Source of the DNA: an uncultured Pelagibacteraceae bacterium
Lineage (GTDB): Bacteria > Pseudomonadota > Alphaproteobacteria > Pelagibacterales > Pelagibacteraceae
Reading direction: 5' to 3'
DNA length: 64,000 nt
Assembly: GCA_902578265.1 (NCBI GenBank)
Contig: CACHCA010000005.1
Span: 1-64,000, forward strand
Under the pieces are notes generated by a model. It searched no databases. It was not told the DNA's origin and saw only the letters and a list, made by a program, of their open reading frames with translations. Both the position numbers and the translations under genes were made by a program. Shown here one piece after another: positions 56,977-64,000 of this stretch (positions are counted from its first letter, which is position 1; every line of letters begins with the position of its first letter).

Positions 56977-57007
56977 TGTTATATTATTACATAATGTTAT
57001 ATTATAA
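56977..57007. promoter_or_regulatory. two tandem Zur boxes between znuC and znuA
   Basis: GTTATA-T-TATAAC at 56995-57007 is a perfect palindrome that matches the core of the alphaproteobacterial Zur site. A second copy at 56977-56989 differs in one base (TATTAC). Their centres are 18 bp apart. They lie 20 bases from the znuC start and 22 bases from the znuA start, so Zur can shut both operons. Confidence 0.85.
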
Positions 57008-57029
57008 CAATAACTAAACGCTTTAAATT

Positions 57030-58112
57030 ATGACAAAACTCAAAAAAATTCCATTAATTTTATCAATTTTATCCATTATAACTTTTTTTTCACCATTAAA
57101 CGCTGAAATAAAAGTTGTAGCCTCTATTAAACCAATACATTCTCTTGCTGCTTATTTAATGGATGGTGTAAACAAACCAGAATTAATAGTTGATGGATAT
57201 TCCTCTCCTCACGGATTTGCATTAAAACCGTCTCACGCAAAAATGTTACAAGAGGCTGATCTTATATTTTGGGTTGGCGAAGACTTAGAAAATTTTTTAG
57301 AAAAACCATTAGGTTCAATTGCTAAAAAGGCAGAAAAAATTGAATTGTTAGAAATAAAGGGTCTCACAAAATTAAAGTTTAGAGAAAGAAATATTTTTGA
57401 TGGTCACGACGATCATGGTCATAAAGATGACGATCACGATGATCACGATAAGCAAGCAAAAAAAGACGACCACGATGACCACGATCATGACAAAGAAGGT
57501 CATAAAGAAGATGATCACGATGATCATGATCATGACAAAGAAGGCAAAAAGAAAGATGACCACGATGATCATGGACATGATGAACACGGACATGAAGGTC
57601 ATGCACATGGAGAATTTGATCCACATATTTGGTTGGATCCAATGAATGCAAAAATTATACTAAAAGAAATGGCTGAGCATTTGATTGAAAAAGATCAAAA
57701 AAATTCATCTATCTATAAAAGAAATCTTAAAAAAGGATTAAAAGATTTAGACAAATTAACAAGTGATGTAAAATCTGATTTAAATAAAGAATTTAAATCA
57801 ATTGTATTCCACGATGCATATCAATATTTTGAGAAAAGATTTGATGTAAATGTATTAGGAGCTTTTACAGTGAATACCGATGTTTTGCCAGGTGCCGAGC
57901 AGTTATCTGAAATTAGAGAAATAATCGAACATGATAAAGTAAGCTGTATATTTTCAGAACCACAGTTTAATCCTGATATTATCAAAGCTGTGGCGAAAGA
58001 TACGAATGTTGCAACTGGTGTCATTGATCCATTAGGCGCAACGCTTAACCCTGGTAAAGATTTATATTTTGATTTAATTAGCAATATGTCAAAATCTTTT
58101 AAAGGATGTTAA
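57030..58112 (+). CDS. znuA: zinc ABC transporter substrate-binding protein ZnuA
   Basis: Periplasmic zinc-binding protein. A signal peptide covers about residues 1-25. Metal ligands are H61 in SSPHGFALKPSHA, H199 in DPHIWLDP, a histidine in VFHDAYQYF and the aspartate in VIDPLG. Residues 126-193 form a charged loop with 19 histidines, built partly from a repeated 15-residue unit beginning DDHDDH. Such loops capture or pass on zinc in ZnuA; this one is long. The gene starts a znuA-COG0523-WD40-small protein operon; the next gene begins eight bases later. Confidence 0.94.
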   Translation: MTKLKKIPLILSILSIITFFSPLNAEIKVVASIKPIHSLAAYLMDGVNKPELIVDGYSSPHGFALKPSHAKMLQEADLIFWVGEDLENFLEKPLGSIAKKAEKIELLEIKGLTKLKFRERNIFDGHDDHGHKDDDHDDHDKQAKKDDHDDHDHDKEGHKEDDHDDHDHDKEGKKKDDHDDHGHDEHGHEGHAHGEFDPHIWLDPMNAKIILKEMAEHLIEKDQKNSSIYKRNLKKGLKDLDKLTSDVKSDLNKEFKSIVFHDAYQYFEKRFDVNVLGAFTVNTDVLPGAEQLSEIREIIEHDKVSCIFSEPQFNPDIIKAVAKDTNVATGVIDPLGATLNPGKDLYFDLISNMSKSFKGC

Positions 58113-58120
58113 TTTAATTA

Positions 58121-59095
58121 ATGGAAGAAACCAACAGACAGGTTCCCGTCACTGTATTAACAGGTTTTCTTGGTGCTGGAAAAACTACACTTCTTAATAG
58201 AATTCTTACAGAACAGCACGGCAAGAAGTACGCCGTTATTGTAAATGAATTTGGTGAACAAGGTATTGATAATGACCTTGTAGTGGATGCTGACGAGGAA
58301 GTTTTTGAAATGAACAATGGCTGTATATGCTGCACAGTCAGAGGTGACCTAATTAGAATACTTAGTGGGTTAATGAAGCGAGCTGATAAACTTGATGCAA
58401 TTATAGTTGAAACAACTGGTTTAGCAGATCCAGCTCCTGTGGCTCAAACCTTCTTTGTAGATCAAGATGTAGCAAATAAAACAAAGCTAGATGCAATTGT
58501 TACAGTTGCAGATGCAGTTCATTTAAGCTCACAAATTGAGGATCATCACGAAGCTGAGGAACAAATTGCTTTTGGTGATGTAATATTACTAAATAAAATA
58601 GATCTTGTGAAAGATGAGAATATAGAGGTAGTGACAAATAGAATTCGTAAAATTAATCCTTTTGCAAAAATTATTAAAACTACAAAATGTGGAGCACCAC
58701 TTAAGGAAATTCTTAATCTTGATGCTTTTAGTTTAAAACGTATTTTAGAGGTAGAACCAGATTTTCTTGAGTCAGATCATGACCATGAACATGATGATGA
58801 TGTTACAAGTTTATCATTCGTATCTAATACACCCCTTGATATGGAAAAATTTCAAAACTGGTTTGGAAAACTTTTACAGACAAAAGGTCAAGATATTATG
58901 AGAACTAAGGGAATACTTGATTTTAAAGATGAAAATGATCGATATGTATTTCAAGGCGTTCATATGTTGATGGATGCTTCTCCTATGGGAAAATGGCCCG
59001 AAAATAAAGAACGTAGTTCTAGACTAGTTTTTATTGGACGTAACTTAGATACAATGAATTTAAAAGAGGGATTTGAAGCCTGTAAATCAGAATGA
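58121..59095 (+). CDS. COG0523 (CobW/ZNG1-type) GTPase, probable zinc chaperone
   Basis: A metal-linked G3E GTPase of 324 residues. Walker A is GFLGAGKTTLLN (15-26), the metal motif CxCC is C68-I-C70-C71 (GCICCTVRGDL), the guanine motif is NKIDL, and a histidine-rich stretch SDHDHEHDDD precedes the CobW C-terminal domain. COG0523 members near Zur sites are thought to deliver zinc to key enzymes when zinc is scarce. Its place in the znuA operon strongly supports zinc over cobalt. Confidence 0.92.
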   Translation: MEETNRQVPVTVLTGFLGAGKTTLLNRILTEQHGKKYAVIVNEFGEQGIDNDLVVDADEEVFEMNNGCICCTVRGDLIRILSGLMKRADKLDAIIVETTGLADPAPVAQTFFVDQDVANKTKLDAIVTVADAVHLSSQIEDHHEAEEQIAFGDVILLNKIDLVKDENIEVVTNRIRKINPFAKIIKTTKCGAPLKEILNLDAFSLKRILEVEPDFLESDHDHEHDDDVTSLSFVSNTPLDMEKFQNWFGKLLQTKGQDIMRTKGILDFKDENDRYVFQGVHMLMDASPMGKWPENKERSSRLVFIGRNLDTMNLKEGFEACKSE

Positions 59096-60126
59096 CAACT
59101 GATTTAAATCAATTTCCAGAGCTAGATAAAACTAAATTTGAACAAAGAGGAATTCAGTTAGAAATTGGAGTTCCAGTTACCTGCGCGGTTTCAATTGGTA
59201 ATAATATAGCTGCTGGTTTTGGTGATGGTACTGTTAGAATTTTCAGTTCTGGAGAAAAACACAAAACTTTAAAGGCTCATAAGGGCGTTATACTTTGCAT
59301 GTCAAAGGATGGTGATAGTATTTTAACTGGTGGTGATGATGGTTATTTTTTAAAAATTTCACTTAATGGAGAAATTAATGAAATTACAAACTTTGGTTCA
59401 CGATGGGTAGACCACGTTGCAGCATATAATGGAAAACTAGTCTGTTCCTCAGGTAAGGTAGTTTATTATTGGGATAAAAATAAAAAAGAACCAAAATCTT
59501 TAAATCATGATAGTACGATTGGAGGTTTAGCATTTGATGCTAAAGGAAGACGGTTGGCTGTATCTAGATACGGAGGTGTTACAATTTGGAAAAAAGATTA
59601 CAGTAATAAATGGAAATCAACAAAATTAGATTGGAAAGGTTCTCACAACAAAGTGAGTTTTAGCCCAGATGGTAAATACTTGGTAACGTCTATGCAAGAA
59701 AATGTACTTCGATGCTGGCGTTTAAAAGATAAGCTTGATTTTGCTATGTCAGGATATGGCTCAAAAGTTAAAAGTTTTGCATTCATTAGTGATACAAGTT
59801 ACTTGGCAACATCAGGAGCGATAGATGCAATATGTTGGCCCTTTGACGGTGAAGGACCAATGGGACGTAAACCTATTTGTCTTCCTTATATAGGAAATAA
59901 ACAAGTTACATTTATCGAACCATTTCCTGATGAAAAAGCAATTTTTGCTGGTTTGAGTGATGGTTCTGTTTTTTTATCTCAAATTGAAAATGAAAATAAC
60001 ACTATAATAATTAGAAGTTTCACAGGTTCTGAAGTTAGTGCAATCGCAATGACTCATGATAAATCAAGTATATTTATTGGTGACATGAATGGAAATATTT
60101 TATGGACTTCAATTTGGGATCAATAA
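59092..60126 (+). CDS. WD40 beta-propeller protein of the zinc operon
   Basis: A 344-residue protein made of repeated beta-propeller blades; GDGTVRIFSSGEKHKTLKAH, LTGGDDGYFLKISLNGE, VSFSPDGKYLVTSMQENVLR and AGLSDGSVFLSQ are recognisable WD40-type blades. There is no signal peptide, so it is probably cytoplasmic. Its start overlaps the COG0523 gene by four bases. As I recall, the same pairing occurs in other alphaproteobacteria. A scaffold for zinc transfer with the GTPase is a reasonable guess but unproven. Confidence 0.85.
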   Translation: MTTDLNQFPELDKTKFEQRGIQLEIGVPVTCAVSIGNNIAAGFGDGTVRIFSSGEKHKTLKAHKGVILCMSKDGDSILTGGDDGYFLKISLNGEINEITNFGSRWVDHVAAYNGKLVCSSGKVVYYWDKNKKEPKSLNHDSTIGGLAFDAKGRRLAVSRYGGVTIWKKDYSNKWKSTKLDWKGSHNKVSFSPDGKYLVTSMQENVLRCWRLKDKLDFAMSGYGSKVKSFAFISDTSYLATSGAIDAICWPFDGEGPMGRKPICLPYIGNKQVTFIEPFPDEKAIFAGLSDGSVFLSQIENENNTIIIRSFTGSEVSAIAMTHDKSSIFIGDMNGNILWTSIWDQ

Positions 60127-60129
60127 AAA

Positions 60130-60372
60130 ATGTTTAATAAAAAAAAACCAAATTTAGAAACAATTCAGGATTTAAAAAATTATTTTATAAAAAAATATGA
60201 AATACCAGAAAGTACAATTTTAAGCATTGCTGAATTAAATTGTCATGAACCTGATTGTCCTCCGACAGAAACAGTAGTAACTGCTAGATCAATAGATGGA
60301 TCTACCCAAAACTGGAAAATCCATAAACCTATAGATGAAATAAGTGAAAATGACGTTAATGATTTAGAATAA
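60130..60372 (+). CDS. small CH-x3-C protein of the zinc operon
   Basis: An 80-residue soluble protein that I do not recognise by name. The most striking segment is ELNCHEPDCPPTETVV, with C38, H39 and C43 as possible metal ligands, followed by a short beta-rich half and an acidic end. It starts three bases after the WD40 gene and is the last gene of the znuA operon. A role as a metal-binding partner of the COG0523 GTPase is an inference from position. Confidence 0.75.
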   Translation: MFNKKKPNLETIQDLKNYFIKKYEIPESTILSIAELNCHEPDCPPTETVVTARSIDGSTQNWKIHKPIDEISENDVNDLE

Positions 60373-60410
60373 AAATTGATCTTTAGTTATAAATAATATC
60401 TAATAATGGG

Positions 60411-61409
60411 ATGAGTACAGTTCCCCTTACATTAGATGAAATATTTGATTTAGCTAGAAAGACCTTACTAGCTAATGGGTGTGATGAAGAAACAGCTTCA
60501 ATTCTGTCAGATTTAATTAGAAATGCTGAAAGGGATGGATCTTTATCTCATGGTCTTTTTAGATTACCAGCATATGTGAGTGGTTTAAAAAGCGGAAAAA
60601 TTAATGGTAAAGGAAAACCTGAGGTAAAAAAAATTTCAGCATCAGTAATAAAAGTTCGAGGGAATAATTGTTTAGCCCCTGTAGTTTTAAATAAAGGATT
60701 ACCTGAATTAGCAAAAGCTGCCAAGGAAAATGGAGTGGCCGTACTTGCAATAAATAATTCTCATCATATGGCTGCGATGTGGCCGGAGACAGAAAAATTA
60801 GCAAATGAAGGTTTAGTTGCCTTTGCTTGCACATCCTACAAGCCTGCTGTAGCACCCGCTGGAGCTATCAAACCCTTGTTTGGGACAAATCCAATTTCTT
60901 TTGCATGGCCACGACCAGGAAAAACTCCTGTAGTTTACGATATGGCAACTGCATCAATGGCAATGGGTGAAGTTCAAGTTGCTAAAAGAGAAGGGCATAA
61001 AGTTCCACTTGGAACTGGTTTAACTAAGGATGGTAAAGAAACAACTGACCCAGGAGCAATAGCGGATGGAGGTGTATTACTTCCTTTTGGGGGATATAAA
61101 GGTTCTGCTATAGCAATGATGGTAGAATTAATGGCTGGTGCATTAGTTGGTGATAATTTTAGTTTTGAGACAGCTGCAAAAGATAATAATGACGGTGGAC
61201 CTCCTAGCGGTGGAGAATTTATTCTCGCGATCTCACCTGATAAAACTTCAGGAACCAATTGGCAGAAACATGCTGATGAATTTTTTAACAAAATGAAATC
61301 CTTTGAAGGAGTTAGACTTCCAGGAGAGAGAAGACATAAAAATAGATTAGATAAGGGCCCTCGTCATATTAATGAAGAGCTGGTTAATAAAATAAAATCT
61401 TTAAGCTAA
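60411..61409 (+). CDS. Ldh2-family NAD(P)-dependent dehydrogenase
   Basis: A 332-residue member of the malate/L-lactate dehydrogenase family that is unrelated to the Rossmann-type lactate dehydrogenases. NAERDGSLSHGLFRLPAYV carries the catalytic histidine, with AINNSHHMAAMWPETEKLA, FGTNPISFAWPRPG and PFGGYKGSAIAMMVEL as further family segments. Members act on malate, sulfolactate, ureidoglycolate, 2,3-diketogulonate or piperideine-2-carboxylate; the substrate cannot be fixed here. It is probably a separate unit from the zinc operon and overlaps xthA by nine bases. Confidence 0.87.
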   Translation: MSTVPLTLDEIFDLARKTLLANGCDEETASILSDLIRNAERDGSLSHGLFRLPAYVSGLKSGKINGKGKPEVKKISASVIKVRGNNCLAPVVLNKGLPELAKAAKENGVAVLAINNSHHMAAMWPETEKLANEGLVAFACTSYKPAVAPAGAIKPLFGTNPISFAWPRPGKTPVVYDMATASMAMGEVQVAKREGHKVPLGTGLTKDGKETTDPGAIADGGVLLPFGGYKGSAIAMMVELMAGALVGDNFSFETAAKDNNDGGPPSGGEFILAISPDKTSGTNWQKHADEFFNKMKSFEGVRLPGERRHKNRLDKGPRHINEELVNKIKSLS

Positions 61410-62177
61410 AGTAATTTCTATTGGGGTATGGTCTGAAGGTTTTTCACGGCCCCTTGGATCTTTATTAATATTAATACTTTTAACTTGGTCTATTAAAGAA
61501 TTTGAAACTAAAAAGTGATCAATTCTCATTCCATTGTTTTTTTGCCATGCACCTCTCATGTAATCCCAAAAAGTATATCCTTCTTTAGTTTCATTAAAAT
61601 GTCTATAAACATCATTAAATCCTAGATTAATCATTTCTCTTAATTTTTTTCTTATTTCTAATCTAAATAGGGCATCATCTTCAAAGCTTTTTGGATTATA
61701 GACATCCTCGGCTGCAGGAATAATGTTAAAATCACCACCAAGAATTATATTTTGATTTTTTTTTGTTAAAGCTTTTAATTGTTTAATTAAATCATCGAGC
61801 CATTTTTTTTTGTAATCGTATTTTTCAGTATCAACAGGATTACCATTTGGCGTATAAATATTGATTAATTGAATATTTTTCTTTTTGTGTTCAAGTTCAG
61901 CTGAGATTATTCTTGATTGTTTTAACTTATCTTTGATTAAGTCTGTTTTGATATTTTTTAATTTTCCTTTTGAAATGATAGCAACACCATTGTAACTTTT
62001 TTGACCAAATACATGACTTTCATAGTCCATTGAGGAAAAATCGTCATAGGGAAAGTTTACATCCTCGGTTTTAATTTCTTGCATCATCACAACATCAGGT
62101 TTGTACTTGAGAAGATAACTTTTGATATTTTCAATACGTGCTCGAACAGAATTTACATTCCACGAGGAAATAATCAT
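61401..62177 (-). CDS. xthA: exodeoxyribonuclease III
   Basis: XthA is an AP endonuclease and 3' exonuclease in base-excision repair. SSWNVNSVRARI, MMQEIKTED (catalytic glutamate), INIYTPNGNP, ILGGDFNIIPAAEDVYNP and the final SDHTPIEI (aspartate-histidine pair) are all visible. A longer reading would add ten residues; the ATG at 62177 forms a TAATG overlap with erpA and begins the domain (258 residues). Confidence 0.94.
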   Translation of the reverse strand: MIISSWNVNSVRARIENIKSYLLKYKPDVVMMQEIKTEDVNFPYDDFSSMDYESHVFGQKSYNGVAIISKGKLKNIKTDLIKDKLKQSRIISAELEHKKKNIQLINIYTPNGNPVDTEKYDYKKKWLDDLIKQLKALTKKNQNIILGGDFNIIPAAEDVYNPKSFEDDALFRLEIRKKLREMINLGFNDVYRHFNETKEGYTFWDYMRGAWQKNNGMRIDHFLVSNSLIDQVKSININKDPRGREKPSDHTPIEITLA

Positions 62178-62494
62178 TAAAGAGAAAACGAAACACCACA
62201 ACCACAAGAAGATTTGGTTTGCGGATTAGTTATTTTGAATTGTTCACCAATTAATTCAGAAACATAGTCTATTTCTGATCCTTTTAATAAATCTGCAGAC
62301 GTTTTATCTATCAATATATTTTCATAATTTAAATCATCTGCTGCTTTTTCTTTATCAAAAGTAAATTCATATTGAAAGCCTGAGCAACCACCACCTTTGA
62401 TAGCGATTCTAAAAAACGACCCTTTGTCTTTTTTAGACAGCAAAACATTGATCTGTTTTAGAGCCTTATCAGTAAATTTAATTTCTTTAATCAT
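62177..62494 (-). CDS. erpA: A-type iron-sulfur cluster carrier (ErpA/IscA family)
   Basis: A 105-residue iron-sulfur carrier that hands clusters to target proteins. The three conserved cysteines lie in GGGCSGFQYEF and in SSCGCGVSFSL at the end. ErpA, IscA and SufA are hard to tell apart from sequence; the place before xthA and next to dgt is a frequent alphaproteobacterial order for ErpA. It is divergent from dgt across 50 bases. Confidence 0.9.
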   Translation of the reverse strand: MIKEIKFTDKALKQINVLLSKKDKGSFFRIAIKGGGCSGFQYEFTFDKEKAADDLNYENILIDKTSADLLKGSEIDYVSELIGEQFKITNPQTKSSCGCGVSFSL

Positions 62495-62544
62495 TATTGA
62501 TCACTGGTATTACTAATATAATACTTAAATTTTAATTTTAAAGG

Positions 62545-63663
62545 ATGAAAAAATACTCAAAGATTGCTCTTACTAAAAGCAAAGGAAGAATATTCACAGA
62601 ATCTGTATCAAAATATAGATCGCCATTTCAAAGAGATAGAGATCGAATAGTTCACAGCGCCTCATTTCGAAGGCTCAAACACAAGACACAAGTTTTTGTT
62701 AACACAGAAGGTGATCATTACAGAACAAGATTAACTCATTCTATGGAAGTTGCTCAAATTGCAAGATCTATTGCAAGATATCTTGAATTGAATGAAGATT
62801 TAGCTGAAACCTTAAGTTTGGCTCATGATTTGGGCCATCCACCTTTTGGTCATGCTGGTGAGGACTCTCTTAATGAATGTATGGAAGATTATGGTGGCTT
62901 TGATCATAATTTACAAACTCTTCGTGTGGTTATGTTTTTGGAGAATAAATATCTTAAGTATAGTGGATTAAATCTTTCAATTGAAACCTTAGAGGGATTG
63001 CTTAAGCATAATGGTCCTGTTTATGAATTAGATTTAGTTGATAGTCTTATTGGTGTAAAAAAATTCAATCATAAGATTAATTTTGAGACTTATCCATCAT
63101 TAGAGGCTCAAGTTTCAGCTATTTCAGATGATATAGCTTATAACAATCATGATATTCAAGATGGTATAAATGCAAATTTATTTAAACTAGAGGAGTTAAT
63201 TGAAATTAACTTTTTTAAAGATATTTATAAAAAATATAAAAAAAAGATAAATAAACAAAACTATAAAATTGCAACATATCAGATTATAAGAGATTCTATT
63301 GATCAAATGATAAAAGATTTAATTCAAAATACCAAAACTAATTTGAAGATTAACAAAATAAAAAATTATAAAGATATTACTAAAGCAAATTTTGCCATGG
63401 TAGATTTTTCTGAAAAAGTCAAAGATTCTGTGAATGAAATAAGATTTTTTTTAAAAACAAAGATGTATAATAATCATGCAGTTCTGAAAAAAAACGATAA
63501 TGGCAAATTAATAATTAAAAAACTGTTTAATAAAATACAAAAAAACCCTAAAAAATTTATTTCAAAAAGTCATCTCTCAAAGGATAAATATAGAGCAATT
63601 TCAGATTTTATATCAGGAATGACAGACAGATATGCAATCAACCTTCACAAAAACTTTAAATGA
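62545..63663 (+). CDS. dgt: deoxyguanosinetriphosphate triphosphohydrolase-like protein
   Basis: An HD-domain phosphohydrolase of 372 residues that splits dNTPs into nucleoside and triphosphate. FRRLKHKTQVF, DHYRTRLTHSMEVAQIAR (first histidine of the site), SLAHDLGHPPFGHAGE (HD pair) and ISDDIAYNNHDIQDGI are all present. The length fits the shorter dGTPase-like group (about 380) rather than E. coli Dgt (505). Its stop overlaps argS by four bases (ATGA). Confidence 0.93.
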   Translation: MKKYSKIALTKSKGRIFTESVSKYRSPFQRDRDRIVHSASFRRLKHKTQVFVNTEGDHYRTRLTHSMEVAQIARSIARYLELNEDLAETLSLAHDLGHPPFGHAGEDSLNECMEDYGGFDHNLQTLRVVMFLENKYLKYSGLNLSIETLEGLLKHNGPVYELDLVDSLIGVKKFNHKINFETYPSLEAQVSAISDDIAYNNHDIQDGINANLFKLEELIEINFFKDIYKKYKKKINKQNYKIATYQIIRDSIDQMIKDLIQNTKTNLKINKIKNYKDITKANFAMVDFSEKVKDSVNEIRFFLKTKMYNNHAVLKKNDNGKLIIKKLFNKIQKNPKKFISKSHLSKDKYRAISDFISGMTDRYAINLHKNFK

Positions 63664-64000
63664 ATATTTTTGAACAGTATTTAGATAAAATAAAAGAAAT
63701 CCTTTCAACACTTTCTTCAAATGGAGATTTAATTCTACCAGATTCACTTAACGGGATAACTGCAGAAATTCCACCTTCAAAATTTGATAGTGATATTTCT
63801 ACTAATGTTGCAATGGTCCTTTCTAAGATTAATAATAAATCTCCATTAGATCTGGCTTCAATTTTGGCAGAAAAAATCAAAAAAGAGGATAAGTTTATTG
63901 AGGATATATCAGTAGTTAAACCTGGTTTTATCAATATTAAATTTAAACCCATTTTTTGGACAAACTTTATTAAAGAAGTAATTAAAAATTCTAATTCTTT
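63660..64000 (+). CDS. argS: arginyl-tRNA synthetase, N-terminal part (cut by window end)
   Basis: Only the first 113 codons are in the window. The opening MNIFEQYLDKIKEIL and the segment SDISTNVAMVLSKI followed by VKPGFINIKF match the N-terminal additional domain of ArgS, which contacts the D-loop of tRNA-Arg. The HIGH motif would lie just past the window. The ATG at 63660 overlaps the dgt stop, a common dgt-argS order in alphaproteobacteria. Confidence 0.88.
   Translation, partial: MNIFEQYLDKIKEILSTLSSNGDLILPDSLNGITAEIPPSKFDSDISTNVAMVLSKINNKSPLDLASILAEKIKKEDKFIEDISVVKPGFINIKFKPIFWTNFIKEVIKNSNS

Noticed and set aside
57372-57651. Long open frames opposite and out of frame with the ZnuA histidine loop
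   Set aside because: They come from the GAT-CAC-type repeat of the loop, which lacks stops in several frames; the products are low-complexity shadows.
63656-63952. 98-codon minus-strand frame at the right edge
   Set aside because: It is antisense to argS, whose N-terminal domain is recognisable and whose start overlaps dgt in the usual way.

Overview
The window is a gene-dense, AT-rich stretch of a streamlined alphaproteobacterial genome that looks like SAR11 ('Candidatus Pelagibacter' or a close relative). I base this on gene content, on ATGA/TAATG stop-start overlaps between neighbouring genes, on intergenic spacers of a few to about 280 bases, and on typical alphaproteobacterial signals (GTTC-N7-GTTC LexA boxes, GTTATA-N-TATAAC Zur boxes, NtrY/NtrX, an Aap/Yhd amino-acid ABC transporter). 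No insertion sequence, prophage, CRISPR array or rRNA was seen. The assignment is from memory of these families; no database search was possible.

Layout. 1-4347: lipid A operon (Skp/OmpH end, fabZ, lpxD, lpxA, lpxI, lpxB). 4327-11733, minus strand: gltX, lexA with two LexA boxes, and a ppiD-like/trpE/trpG/trpD/trpC operon. 11790-18241: tpiA, secG, pyrG, kdsA, eno, ftsB, lipA and a RatA/Coq10-like gene. 18218-20281, minus: cinA domain, pgpA, ispDF. 20308-26246: ntrY, ntrX, trkA, trkH. 26279-30979: tRNA-Arg and the amino-acid ABC transporter aapJQMP, with a dyad-rich leader and a terminator after the binding-protein gene. 31143-37370: XRE regulator, tRNA-Asn, tRNA-Cys, valS, ilvD, manC.

37371-54588 is the most interesting part: a large phosphate-stress region. 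It holds a diacylglycerol kinase divergent from a PlcP-like phospholipase and a glycosyltransferase (lipid remodelling), phoR, an unrecognised exported protein, pstS-pstC-pstA-pstB-phoU-phoB, sixA, ppk and ppx. It ends in a four-gene minus-strand operon (small membrane protein, arsenate reductase, arsenite-type aquaporin, Nudix hydrolase). Pho-box-like 7-bp direct repeats at 11-bp spacing lie before plcP, before pstS and, unexpectedly, before the arsenate operon. The inference is that phosphate starvation turns on phosphate uptake, phospholipid replacement and disposal of the arsenate that high-affinity uptake brings in.

54599-60372 is a zinc region: zur, znuB and znuC on the minus strand diverge from znuA, a COG0523 GTPase, a WD40 protein and a small CH-x3-C protein, with two tandem Zur boxes between them. 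60411-64000 contains an Ldh2-family dehydrogenase, xthA, erpA, dgt and the start of argS. Every stretch of more than 100 bases without a gene is described in an entry.
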